In this document: one piece after another, positions 15,442 to 23,126 of the stretch
Numbering within the stretch: position 1 is the first letter of the stretch
How the letters are laid out: every line of letters starts with the position of its first letter
From: JACCVG01 sp034664165
Lineage (GTDB): Bacteria; Actinomycetota; Thermoleophilia; Solirubrobacterales; Thermoleophilaceae
Assembly (NCBI GenBank): GCA_034664165.1
Contig: JAXDIE010000006.1
Span: 1 to 34,055, forward strand
Length of the DNA: 34,055 nt
Reading direction: 5' to 3'
Program-made: the position numbers and the translations under genes
The notes under the pieces: generated by a model
Databases searched by the model: none
Seen by the model: the letters and a program-made list of their open reading frames with translations, nothing else
What the model was told of the DNA's origin: nothing

Positions 15442-16331
15442 ACCGACACCGGCTCTCGGCCGGGGGTGGATGGGGGCGTGGGCGCAGCGGGCATTCGCGT
15501 CGGAGCGTCCGCCCCGGTGGCCACCGCCTTGAGCTTCTGCCACAACGTCTCGTCGGCGAGCTCCTCGGCCGGTCGCGCGACCACCAGCCCGACCATCCAC
15601 ACGCAGTAGAGGGCCAGGGCCAGCGTGGCGAAGCCCGCCAGGTAGGTCCACACGTAGGAAACGTCGGTCTGGTTCAGCGCGATCCACATCGGGAAGCCGG
15701 AGGCGGCGTTCGCGATTCCGTCGGCCATCGGTACCAGCGGGATGATCCCCAGCATCTTCCAGCCGGTCAGGTGCGGCTTGAGCTTGTAGATGAGCATGCC
15801 GGCGACCATCGGCATCACCGGGTTCACGAAGCCCCACCAGAGCGGGAAGCCCCAGATGTCGAACGGCTGCTGGCCGTAGTAGAGGTAGGTGCCGGCCAGG
15901 ATGCCGGGGCTCTCGAGGAAGATGTCGACCACGAAGTCGAGCGCCCAGAGCGCGAACAGGCCCTTCATCGTGATCCCGCGCTGGAACAGCCGGTAGGCCA
16001 GGTAGCCCAGGCCGCCCACGTACCACGGGTAGACGAAGCAGATGTACAGCGGCATCGTGCGGTCGAGGATCGTGAACGTGCCGAGCGCGTCGACCTCCTT
16101 CAGATACACGAGCCCCAGCACGTCGACGATGGGCTCGTACATCGCCGCCAGCGCGCCGCCGAGGATGCAGTAGAGGAGGAGCGGTCCCTTGCCGCCGATG
16201 ATGTGGCGCACCGCGATGGCCAGGGCGATCCCAAGCGGGATGAAGATGAAGATGTTGAACACCGTCTCCGCCGTGTGAGGCATCGGCATCGACGTCGGCG
16301 GCTGGGGAATGGCCGCTAGTGCTGAAAACAC
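15438..16331 (-). CDS. Seven-helix membrane protein of unknown family
   Basis: 297 aa polytopic membrane protein, not recognised by me. Hydrophobic segments lie at about 24-45, 49-77, 94-115, 121-145, 160-184, 191-219 and 227-253. Helices carry unusual polar and aromatic residues, such as MYEPIVDVLGLVY, FVYPWYVGGLGYLAYR, DFVVDIFLESPG and WGFPLWWGFVNPVMP, which suggest a buried active site or a lipid pocket rather than a simple anchor. The charged C-terminus is Pro-rich. It starts 12 bases after the DUF7064-like gene and overlaps the oxidoreductase by four bases. A terpenoid-modifying membrane enzyme or a lipid-handling subunit are both possible. Confidence 0.85.
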   Translation of the reverse strand: MFSALAAIPQPPTSMPMPHTAETVFNIFIFIPLGIALAIAVRHIIGGKGPLLLYCILGGALAAMYEPIVDVLGLVYLKEVDALGTFTILDRTMPLYICFVYPWYVGGLGYLAYRLFQRGITMKGLFALWALDFVVDIFLESPGILAGTYLYYGQQPFDIWGFPLWWGFVNPVMPMVAGMLIYKLKPHLTGWKMLGIIPLVPMADGIANAASGFPMWIALNQTDVSYVWTYLAGFATLALALYCVWMVGLVVARPAEELADETLWQKLKAVATGADAPTRMPAAPTPPSTPGREPVSV

Positions 16332-16343
16332 GAAAATCCTCCT

Positions 16344-17333
16344 CTAGATGTTGATCTCACGTTTGGTAAGGCCATCGACGTGCGCCGCGCGCAACGCGGC
16401 CGTGACCGGCCCCGATCCCGCGCGCGGGTTGGTCGACACGGCCAGGTCGCTGACGCCCTGCCGGCCGTCGAGCTCGGCCACCGCGACCGACTCAACGCTG
16501 GCCACGCCGTGGTGCTCGAACACCACGGCGTCGATGGGCCGGAAGTTCAGGGTGAACGCCTCCTCGCCCGGGAGCTGCCAGGTGCAGCTGCCGGCGCGGA
16601 ACGTCGTGGCGTCGGCCTCCATCTGCACCAGGATGTCGACGGAGTCCGCGTGCACCACGCGACCCTCGCGCACGACGTAGCCGTACTGGCGAATCGTGCC
16701 GTCGCGGCCGTGCCAGGCGATCGCGCCGAAGGACAGGTCGGGGCCGAAGGTTCCGGGGCACCAGCGATGGTTGAGCAGCGTGTCCCACAGGCGCAGGCCC
16801 CAGCTGTGGTCGCGGTGGCAGAGGCCGTCGATCACGTAGTCGCGGCCGTCCAGCTGGACGGTGCCCGTGACGCGCCCCGAGGTCTCGTAGTGGCTGCTGG
16901 CGAAGTCGTCGAGCAGCGTGCCCGCCCCGGTGGGGAAGAAGTCGGTGCGCGGGTAGAAGTCCTCGACCGTGAGGTCCAGTGAGCACTCGTCGTCCTCGAC
17001 GCGGAAGTGAATATGCCCGTCGTAGGTCCACTGGTAGCGGCCGTCGAGGATGCCGAAGCCGCCGTCGGGCAGCCTGTCGGCGTCGGTGAGCGGCGAGGTG
17101 ACGTTGCGGCGGAAGCGCGTGCCGTCCTCCGTGACCACCCCGAACCAGAGGTTGGTGATCCCGCCCGCGTGGTTGGGCTCATGGCCGATCCGGACGATCC
17201 CGCCGATCTCCTGCTTCAGGTCATGCCACGTCAGGAAGACGCTGTCCTGCCACCACTCCTGATCGGTCGGCTGCTGCCGGAGCTCCGAGTCCTCCCCGTG
17301 CTCGACGACCTCGATCGACTGTGTAGCGCTCAT
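16344..17333 (-). CDS. DUF7064/DUF7065-like lipocalin-fold protein (CrtC/AttH-related)
   Basis: 329 aa soluble protein without signal peptide. It has many short beta-strand-like stretches and the landmark DGLCHRDHSWGLRLWD (about 169-184), like the RDxSWG motif of proteins annotated as DUF7064/DUF7065 or hydroxyneurosporene-synthase-like. By recollection these have a double lipocalin-like fold that binds hydrophobic ligands; CrtC relatives hydrate carotenoid double bonds. Whether this one is an enzyme or carrier is unknown. It is a distant paralogue of the first gene of the operon (shared [AH]-R-D-[HR]-S-W motif). Close spacing on both sides (7 and 12 bases) places it in the same message. Confidence 0.75.
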   Translation of the reverse strand: MSATQSIEVVEHGEDSELRQQPTDQEWWQDSVFLTWHDLKQEIGGIVRIGHEPNHAGGITNLWFGVVTEDGTRFRRNVTSPLTDADRLPDGGFGILDGRYQWTYDGHIHFRVEDDECSLDLTVEDFYPRTDFFPTGAGTLLDDFASSHYETSGRVTGTVQLDGRDYVIDGLCHRDHSWGLRLWDTLLNHRWCPGTFGPDLSFGAIAWHGRDGTIRQYGYVVREGRVVHADSVDILVQMEADATTFRAGSCTWQLPGEEAFTLNFRPIDAVVFEHHGVASVESVAVAELDGRQGVSDLAVSTNPRAGSGPVTAALRAAHVDGLTKREINI

Positions 17334-17340
17334 CGGATCC

Positions 17341-18459
17341 TCACCTGTTCCCGATGAAGGACTGGACGGAGCCCTCTGGCGCCGGCAGCTCGAGCATCTT
17401 GGCCAGCAGCATGCTTGCCGGGTTGCTCAGCTTCATGGGGGCGCCTTCGGGAAGCAGGCCGGCCGCGATCATCATGTTGCCGGCGCGGTGCATCAGAATC
17501 GACAGGCGCAGCGCGGAGAACACCTCGTAGTAGTCGATGTCCTTGGCGGTGTAGCCGGTCAGGGCCTCGTAGTTGGCGATCGTCTCCTCGCGCGTGGGGA
17601 AGCCCTCGGGCAGCGGCGCGCCGATGCCCTCGGTGTGGTGGCGGACCATGAAGAGCCACCAGGCCAGGTCCAGCTCGGGATTGGCGACCGTGACCATCTC
17701 CCAGTCGAGGACCGCGCCGATCGAGAGGTCGTCGGCGAAGATCATGTTGCCCACACGGGCGTCGCCCCAGACCAGGACCTGCGGGCCCTCGTCGGCCGGC
17801 CGGTTGGCGCGGCACCACTCGATGGCCGCTTCGACGGTCGGGTTGGGCTCGCCCTCGGCGGCCCACTTGAAGGTGTGCTCCCAGTGGTCCAGCTGGGCGT
17901 CGATGCCCGCCTGGGCGTAGTCGCCGTCGACCAGCTCGTTCAGGCCCAGCGCCTTGTAATCGGCGGCATGGACCTTGGTCATCGCCTCCAGGGCGTTCTG
18001 GCACATCGTCGCGCGCTGCTCGGGGCTCAGCTCCTCGAGCACCCAGCCGGTGGCGGTGAAGGGAGGGTCATCGGAGGGAATCCGGCCGTCGACGCGGGTC
18101 ATGGTGATGAACTCCCCGCCCATGATCGACTTGTCCTCCTCGTAGAAGTGCATCGTGGGCACGGGCACGTCGGTGCCCACGTCGAGTGCCTTCATGACGC
18201 GGTACTCGATGCCGAAGTCGGAGTCCGGGAAGACTGTGTTGTGCGGCGGGTTGATGCGGGCCACCATCGGCTCGCTGTGCTCGGCACCGTCGGCGGTCCA
18301 CGCCGCGTCGAAGAGCACCGTCTCCTTTGACAGGCCGCTGGAGCTGGGCACCACGACGTTGGTCACGCGCACGTCCTGCACCTCGGGCATCTTGCGGGCG
18401 AGCCACTCGGTCAGCGCGCGCTCGGCCTCTTTCGGATCCGTCTGGTTGCTCAGGGCCAT
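17341..18459 (-). CDS. APH-type phosphotransferase family protein
   Basis: 372 aa member of the aminoglycoside-phosphotransferase/ACAD10-like kinase family. The N-lobe holds GLSKETVLFDAAW (nucleotide loop) and the catalytic block reads VLVWGDARVGNMIF (the usual HGDxxxxN with Trp in place of His), followed by the metal motif GAVLDWEMVTVANPELDLAWW. Such proteins in lipid-degradation clusters are often proposed to phosphorylate hydroxylated lipids or hydroxyacyl compounds, as ACAD10/11 does with 4-hydroxyacyl-CoA. Cytosolic. It is separated by 3 and 7 bases from two DUF7064-like genes, suggesting that their products act on one substrate. True antibiotic resistance is unlikely. Confidence 0.9.
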   Translation of the reverse strand: MALSNQTDPKEAERALTEWLARKMPEVQDVRVTNVVVPSSSGLSKETVLFDAAWTADGAEHSEPMVARINPPHNTVFPDSDFGIEYRVMKALDVGTDVPVPTMHFYEEDKSIMGGEFITMTRVDGRIPSDDPPFTATGWVLEELSPEQRATMCQNALEAMTKVHAADYKALGLNELVDGDYAQAGIDAQLDHWEHTFKWAAEGEPNPTVEAAIEWCRANRPADEGPQVLVWGDARVGNMIFADDLSIGAVLDWEMVTVANPELDLAWWLFMVRHHTEGIGAPLPEGFPTREETIANYEALTGYTAKDIDYYEVFSALRLSILMHRAGNMMIAAGLLPEGAPMKLSNPASMLLAKMLELPAPEGSVQSFIGNR

Positions 18460-18462
18460 CGG

Positions 18463-19497
18463 TTACTTCCTCCTCTGTTTCATCGCACGCTGATAGGTGT
18501 CGAACCAGATCTCCTGGTAGGTCTGATGTGTCTCGCGGCCGTGTTCGTCGGTCCAGCGGTAGACGCTGTCGCGGAACGAGACGTTGGGCCAGGCGGGGAT
18601 TGCGGCTGCCGCGATGGCCTGGCCGCTGAAGCGGTGGATCTGGCCGTGCTCGTCCTCGGCCTCGATCTCCTGGCGAAGGGCCATGTCCAGCGTGGGGTGG
18701 TACTCCAGGACGTTGCGGCGAACGCGCGTGATGGCGCGCGACTCGTCGCCCAGCTGGAGCCACGCAAAGTGGTGGGTGGGCCGGTCGGCGGGGATCTCGT
18801 ACAGGCCCTTCCACCGCGGGTCGGTGTCGGCCGGCTCGAAGCTGATCTGGTTGAAGATCAGGTCATCGCCGAAGTACATGGGCGACCAGCCGACCGGCGG
18901 GAACTGAACGGCTGCGCGAGCCTCCTTGCGGATCTGCCGCCATGAGCGGTCGCGCACCGCGGGGCAGTCGACCTCGTGGCGCTCGCCGTCGAGCATGAGG
19001 TGGCCGGTGCAGCGCATGAACTGCTCGCTGCCGCCCGGGCGCTGGCCGGGGTCGCTGTGCTCGTCCTCGCCGGGCATCACGTGCCCGCGCACGAAGAGCG
19101 GCGACACGGCGGTCTGGGCGAGCTCGAAGGAGACGCGGCCGTCGGCGCTGGCGTAAGAGAGGTCGGCCGACTCGCCCGGCTCGGTGAAGTCGATGGTCAG
19201 CCCGTTCTGCGTTGTGATCGACGAGCCATCGATCTCCGGCCACGGCATCGTGATCTCGTAGTCCACGAACTCGGCGTCGAGCACGTTCACGTTGTCGAGC
19301 CCGCGGAAGATGATCACGCCGCCCTGGCAGAGCGGGAAGGCCGGCTGGTAACGGACGTAGATGAAGGCGCCGATCTGCTCCTCGGGGATGGAGAAGCCGA
19401 AGTAGTGCGTATGGATCGTGTGCGGATCCCAGGCCTCTCCGGGCGCGGGCAGAGGGAGGAGGAGGTCGGTCTCGGCCCCGTGTGTTGCAAGTGCCAT
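18463..19497 (-). CDS. DUF7065/DUF7064-like protein, first gene of the lipid operon
   Basis: 344 aa soluble protein, paralogous to the gene two places downstream. Shared landmarks are a central CPAVRDRSWRQ segment (about 184-194) and a C-terminal WPNVSFRDSVYRW region. The predicted beta-rich structure suits a lipocalin-like, hydrophobic-ligand fold; enzyme activity is unproven. ATG 19497 is chosen because GGGGGAG lies eight bases upstream and because it follows the promoter at 19525-19554. An ATG-like start farther upstream would place the promoter inside the gene. It begins the eight-gene run and is divergent from tetR, which is the arrangement of a locally repressed operon. Confidence 0.78.
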   Translation of the reverse strand: MALATHGAETDLLLPLPAPGEAWDPHTIHTHYFGFSIPEEQIGAFIYVRYQPAFPLCQGGVIIFRGLDNVNVLDAEFVDYEITMPWPEIDGSSITTQNGLTIDFTEPGESADLSYASADGRVSFELAQTAVSPLFVRGHVMPGEDEHSDPGQRPGGSEQFMRCTGHLMLDGERHEVDCPAVRDRSWRQIRKEARAAVQFPPVGWSPMYFGDDLIFNQISFEPADTDPRWKGLYEIPADRPTHHFAWLQLGDESRAITRVRRNVLEYHPTLDMALRQEIEAEDEHGQIHRFSGQAIAAAAIPAWPNVSFRDSVYRWTDEHGRETHQTYQEIWFDTYQRAMKQRRK

Positions 19498-19524
19498 CAG
19501 GCTGCTCCCCCGGTCACAGTGCGC

Positions 19525-19554
19525 AATATACACACAAACTGAAAGTTTCGTCAA
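19525..19554 (-). promoter_or_regulatory. Predicted promoter of the eight-gene lipid operon
   Basis: On the minus strand TTGACG (complement of 19549-19554) is followed after 18 bases by TATATT (complement of 19525-19530), close to sigma-70 consensus in an otherwise GC-rich genome. The spacer is exactly the palindrome region. The start of transcription should lie near 19518, about 20 bases before the ATG. The low-GC island supports a genuine promoter. Confidence 0.75.
19533..19548. promoter_or_regulatory. Putative TetR operator in the promoter spacer
   Basis: The plus strand has CACAAACTGAA (19533-19543), overlapping the palindrome AAACT-GAA-AGTTT (19536-19548). The site lies wholly between the -35 and -10 of the minus-strand operon and 12 bases before the divergent tetR start, a classical place for repression and autoregulation. 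The identical 11-base string occurs at the Mce operon start (30320-30330). Confidence 0.7.
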
Positions 19555-19560
19555 CTCTGG

Positions 19561-20217
19561 ATGATATATTCAGAACTGGTGGCACTTTCGAAAGAAGCAC
19601 CCCCCGATCGGGGCGCCCGCAGAAGGGCCCGGACTCGCAGCCGGTTGACTTCTGCAGCGTGGGACCTGATCGCCGAAAAGGGCGTCGGCGGCCTGCGGAT
19701 CGCCGAGATCACCGAGCGCGCCGACGTGGGCCTCGGCTCCTTCTACAACCACTTCGACTCCAAGGAGGAGATCGTCGAGGCGGTGGTCACCGAGACCATC
19801 TCGGTACTCGCCGAGACCATCGTGGTGAACACCGCCGACCTGGACGACCCCGCCGAGGGCGTGAGCGTCGCCAGCCGCATGTTCATCAGGCTGGCCGAGA
19901 CCGACCCCCAGCTGGCAAGGCTGCTGGTGAACCTCGACCGCGCGGACGTGTTGTTCGAGACCGCCGTGCACCCGTTTGCGAACGCGGCCCTTCAGCTGGG
20001 CATCCAGGCTGGGCGCTTCGAGGTCCGCGACGTGGACATCGAGCTCACGTCGATCGTCGGCTCAACCCTCGCGATTGTCAGCGGCATCCTCGACGGGCGC
20101 CTGCCGGCCGACTCGGACGCGGTTCAGGCCGAGACGCTCCTGCGCGGACTGGGGATGGACCCCGCCGAGGCGCACGACATCTCCCGCCGGCCCCTGCCGG
20201 CAATCCCAACGACCTGA
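19561..20217 (+). CDS. TetR/AcrR family transcriptional regulator
   Basis: 218 aa repressor. The N-terminal helix-turn-helix is RTRSRLTSAAWDLIAEKGVGGLRIAEITERADVGLGSFYNHFDSKEEIV, with recognition helix around VGLGSFYNHF. The rest is a helical ligand-binding domain. It probably represses the divergent lipid operon, itself, and the Mce operon through the shared operator string; its ligand is likely the hydrophobic substrate or its CoA ester. ATG 19561 is used, but GTG 19579, after a TATATT, is an alternative that would shift the start by six residues. A hairpin at 20359-20388 follows its stop. Confidence 0.9.
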   Translation: MIYSELVALSKEAPPDRGARRRARTRSRLTSAAWDLIAEKGVGGLRIAEITERADVGLGSFYNHFDSKEEIVEAVVTETISVLAETIVVNTADLDDPAEGVSVASRMFIRLAETDPQLARLLVNLDRADVLFETAVHPFANAALQLGIQAGRFEVRDVDIELTSIVGSTLAIVSGILDGRLPADSDAVQAETLLRGLGMDPAEAHDISRRPLPAIPTT

Positions 20218-20300
20218 CGCTCGATCGGCAGCAATGAGGGAGCCGCCGGCCAGAGGCGCGGTTGGTGAGAACCGTGCCCATGGGGGACGAAAAGCACCAA

Positions 20301-20353
20301 TCGCGGTCGAAACCCGACTTTCGGGCCAGATAGGCCCGTTTCTACGACCGCGA
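20301..20353. repeat. Nested inverted repeats (cloverleaf-like) in convergent intergenic region
   Basis: TCGCGGTCG (20301-20309) pairs perfectly with CGACCGCGA (20345-20353). Inside, AAAC/GTTT and CGGGCC-AGATA-GGCCCG (20322-20338), or alternatively CCCG-ACTTT-CGGG (20313-20325), can form. No coding gene covers it. It may be a structured RNA, a complex terminator or a protein-binding site. Confidence 0.5.
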
Positions 20354-20358
20354 CTTCC

Positions 20359-20388
20359 GGGGAGCCGATGCTCGAGACCGGGCTCCCC
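20359..20388 (+). terminator. Terminator-like hairpin after tetR
   Basis: GGGGAGCC (20359-20366) pairs with GGCTCCCC (20381-20388), with a 14-base loop, followed by CTCTTTGCT. It is suitable for termination of tetR on the plus strand. A further repeat, GTACACC/GGTGTAC (20414-20420 and 20426-20432), just past the last Mce gene, may serve the opposite strand. Confidence 0.6.
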
Positions 20389-20413
20389 CTCTTTGCTGCC
20401 GTTCGGGTCATTC

Positions 20414-20432
20414 GTACACCTCACGGGTGTAC
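20414..20432 (-). terminator. Inverted repeat just after the Mce operon
   Basis: GTACACC (20414-20420) and GGTGTAC (20426-20432) flank TCACG. It lies 22 bases beyond the stop of the last Mce gene in minus-strand direction. There is no T-run, so it is either a weak terminator, an mRNA-end stabilising hairpin or an operator-like palindrome. Confidence 0.4.
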
Positions 20433-20454
20433 AAGCGTCCGCAGAACTACCCGG

Positions 20455-21813
20455 CTAGCAATCCGGGGTGATGCGCGGGTACTTGTACCCCGTCTTCGGC
20501 ACGTCGTCCGGGCCGACGGCGTCGCTCATGCCCGTGTCCTCGCCGATCGAGCCGGGCTTGGGGAACGGGTCGAAGCTCAGGCCGCTGACCTCCTTGAGCG
20601 CGCCCGCGTGGAAGAGCGTGTGGGCAGCGCGGCTGACTTCGTCGGGCAGGCCGACCAGCGCGTTCTCCGTGAGGATCGGCGTCAGGCGGATCAGGTGGCC
20701 CACGGCGTCGTAGCTGTTGGCCGCCGAGCCCAGGCCCACGAGATTGGAGGTGAGGTCGTCCCGGTAGGGCTTGATGTAGCGCAGCATCGGGTTGATCTGG
20801 CAGAGGGTCTTGTGGAAGTCCGGGAGGGTCTCCTCCGCCGGGCCGGCCAGGTTGTGCACCTCGCTCATCGTGGTCTCGAGGCCCGGAGCGGCGCGGCCCA
20901 GCTGGTCCACCACGCGCCGGCCTTCACGCGCTGCGGGCGCGAGGTGGCTCACCGCCGGGTCGACATCGTGAACGGCGTCCGCCAGGCGGCTCACTACCGG
21001 CGTGGCGCGGTTGGTCACGTCATCGAGCGTTTCGGAGGTCTGCTTCACCTGCGAGAGGGTCGGCGGCAGCTGGTGCAGGAAGCTGGCCAGGTCCTGGTCG
21101 CTGTCAGCAATGGCCCGGAGGCTGGTCAGGCCTTGGTGGCCGAGGGTCTCGATGGCCGCGCTGCGGTCGCCCACCGCGTTTGCCACGTCACCCAGCTCGA
21201 GGACGAGCCGGCTGACCTGCTTTCGGTCGGTGGCCAGCACGTCGATCACGCGGGCGCCTGACTTCAGCGACCCGGCCGTGTCGCCCAGCAGCGAGTTGAG
21301 CTGCTCGCCGCGTCCGCCCAGCGATCCGCCGAGCGCCGTGATCATCCGGCGCGCGTTCTCCTGGGATCGCCCGCGCAGGACCGACAGCAGCTGGTCCACG
21401 TCGACGTAGTCATCCGCCTGGCTCATCGCGAGCACCGATCCGCTGGGAAGCTTGGTCGACGAGTTCCCGGCGTCGATAGCCACGTAGTTCTCCCCCACCG
21501 GTGTGCGCTGGCGAACCCTGACACGCGAGTCCTCGGAGATCGGGGTGACCGAGTCATTGTCGATCTCGAGGGTCACGCGGGCGCCGTCGCCGTCTCGCGT
21601 GACCTTCTTCACGGTTCCCACGTCCAGTCCGGCCATGGTCACGCGGGCGCCGACGGACAGTGACGCGCCCGTGGGCACCACCGCGTCGATCTGGTAGCCG
21701 CTCGCTCCGGAGATGCCGCCGCCCAGGTCCACGAACCAGAGCACGAGGGCGGCCGCCACCAGGATGGCGGCAACGAAGGTGATGAGATCGCCGCGCGACC
21801 GGGTGGTGTTCAT
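20455..21813 (-). CDS. MCE family protein, sixth of operon
   Basis: 452 aa substrate-binding subunit of an Mce lipid transporter. One N-terminal membrane helix (DLITFVAAILVAAALVLWFVDL, about 10-31) is followed by the MCE/MlaD domain (YQIDAVVPTGASLSVGARVTMAGLDVGTVKKV, about 40-120), then a long helical coiled-coil tail that builds the periplasmic tunnel. The C-terminus has two Cys (LCQINPMLRY and TPDC). ATG 21813 overlaps the previous stop by one base (TGATG); the longer upstream frame lies inside the preceding gene. Last gene of the operon, before hairpins. The substrate is inferred to be a lipid, unproven. Confidence 0.92.
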   Translation of the reverse strand: MNTTRSRGDLITFVAAILVAAALVLWFVDLGGGISGASGYQIDAVVPTGASLSVGARVTMAGLDVGTVKKVTRDGDGARVTLEIDNDSVTPISEDSRVRVRQRTPVGENYVAIDAGNSSTKLPSGSVLAMSQADDYVDVDQLLSVLRGRSQENARRMITALGGSLGGRGEQLNSLLGDTAGSLKSGARVIDVLATDRKQVSRLVLELGDVANAVGDRSAAIETLGHQGLTSLRAIADSDQDLASFLHQLPPTLSQVKQTSETLDDVTNRATPVVSRLADAVHDVDPAVSHLAPAAREGRRVVDQLGRAAPGLETTMSEVHNLAGPAEETLPDFHKTLCQINPMLRYIKPYRDDLTSNLVGLGSAANSYDAVGHLIRLTPILTENALVGLPDEVSRAAHTLFHAGALKEVSGLSFDPFPKPGSIGEDTGMSDAVGPDDVPKTGYKYPRITPDC

Positions 21814-23126
21814 CAGTGCTCGTCCTCTCGCCGCGGGACCCGCCCGCCGATGGGCTTGCCCGGTGTGCAGGCCTGGGGGGCGTACTCGAACGGGTCGTTC
21901 AGGACCCCTGTGGACTGGGCGCCGAACACGACGTTGCCGCGCGGCACCGGCCCGCGGACATCGCCGTACTTGCTCATGGAGGCGTCCCACTGGAAGAAGC
22001 CCTGGAGCCCGGTCTTGCAGCCGGCCACGCGCTTGATCGTGCGGTCCAGGGTGGCGGTCTGCGGATTGAGAGCGTGCACCGAGTCACGCAGGCTGGCCGA
22101 CAGGGGCTCGAGCTCGCGCGCCAGCGGCACCAGGTCGTGCACCGGCGCCTTGAGCTTCTCCACTGCCGGGCCCAGGTCCGAGTCCAGCTGCCGCACAGAG
22201 CTCAGCGTGCCGCCGAGCTTGCCGGCGACCGGATCCAGGTCGGTGACGGCCTGGTCCAGGTCGCCAGTCACCCCGCGCACGGCAGAGAAGCTCGAGTCGA
22301 TGGCACGGAGCGTGGGTGGCAGGGCAGCGACGGTGGCGTCCAGGTCGGCACTGCCGGCCTGGAGGGTGGCCAGCGTGGCCGAGCCGTCGCCCAGCAGGCG
22401 CGTCAGCTGCTGCTGGCGGGTGCCCAGCTCGTTCATCAGCACGCCGGTGTTGTGCACCACCCGCTGCACCATCGGCCGGCGCTCGGCCAGCTGGCGGGAG
22501 ATCCGGTCGGTCACATCCAGGAGCGGCGCGAGCTCGGCGAAGGCCGTTCGCAGCCGGGCGCCGTTGTCATCAAGCCCGTTGCCCAGGTTGTCCAGCAGCG
22601 TGCGCAGCCGCCCTCTGACATCGGGGTTGAAGATATTGAGCACCTGCGAGATGTCGACCGAGGTGTCGGTGCGCGTCTCCGACAGAACGTCGTCGGGCCC
22701 GAGCACGCCGGCCGCTGGGGTGCCGCGGTCGAGCACATCGAGGTACATGTCCTGAAGCGCCGTGTTCGGGCGCAGCACCGCGCTCGCGTCCTTGTAGATC
22801 CGGCCGTATTCGTCGCGCAGGCGAGCGGTGACCACGGCCTGGCCGTTCACCATGTCGACCTGTGTGATCTGGCCCGCCGGGATGCCTCTCATTCGCAGGT
22901 CGTCGACGTCCGGAACGATTCCCGTGGCGTCGGCGACCGCGAAGCTGACCTCATGCGTGGCGGAAAGAAGCGTCTCGCTGACGTGGGAGATGATGTAGAT
23001 GAAGATCGCGAGCGCTGCCAGCAGGGCGATCACGACGGAGATCGCGGGACGCACGGCGCGCCGGGCCTCGAGCTCCAGGCGCGAGCGGTTGACCTTGTCG
23101 CTGAGTGATGCCCTTACGTCGATCAC
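21813..23126 (-). CDS. MCE family protein, fifth of operon
   Basis: 437 aa. Positively charged cytosolic start, membrane helix at about 27-50 (AISVVIALLAALAIFIYIIS), MCE domain with HEVSFAVADATGIVPDVDDLRMRGIPAGQITQV, then helical repeats rich in Leu-Asp that resemble the tunnel region of other Mce subunits. A Cys pair near the end (GCKTGLQGFF and APQACTP) may make a disulphide. ATG 23126 overlaps the previous stop by four bases (ATGA). This strict coupling suggests equimolar synthesis of hexamer subunits. In heterohexameric Mce systems six different MCE proteins form one ring; this is one. Confidence 0.92.
   Translation of the reverse strand: MIDVRASLSDKVNRSRLELEARRAVRPAISVVIALLAALAIFIYIISHVSETLLSATHEVSFAVADATGIVPDVDDLRMRGIPAGQITQVDMVNGQAVVTARLRDEYGRIYKDASAVLRPNTALQDMYLDVLDRGTPAAGVLGPDDVLSETRTDTSVDISQVLNIFNPDVRGRLRTLLDNLGNGLDDNGARLRTAFAELAPLLDVTDRISRQLAERRPMVQRVVHNTGVLMNELGTRQQQLTRLLGDGSATLATLQAGSADLDATVAALPPTLRAIDSSFSAVRGVTGDLDQAVTDLDPVAGKLGGTLSSVRQLDSDLGPAVEKLKAPVHDLVPLARELEPLSASLRDSVHALNPQTATLDRTIKRVAGCKTGLQGFFQWDASMSKYGDVRGPVPRGNVVFGAQSTGVLNDPFEYAPQACTPGKPIGGRVPRREDEH

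Noticed and set aside
15442..16026. N-terminal extension of the FAD oxidoreductase frame
   Set aside because: Lies within the membrane protein gene; the GxGxxG motif begins directly after ATG 15441.
17341..18459. Antibiotic resistance phosphotransferase
   Set aside because: Its motifs fit the broad APH/ACAD10 family and its setting is a lipid operon, so resistance is not supported.
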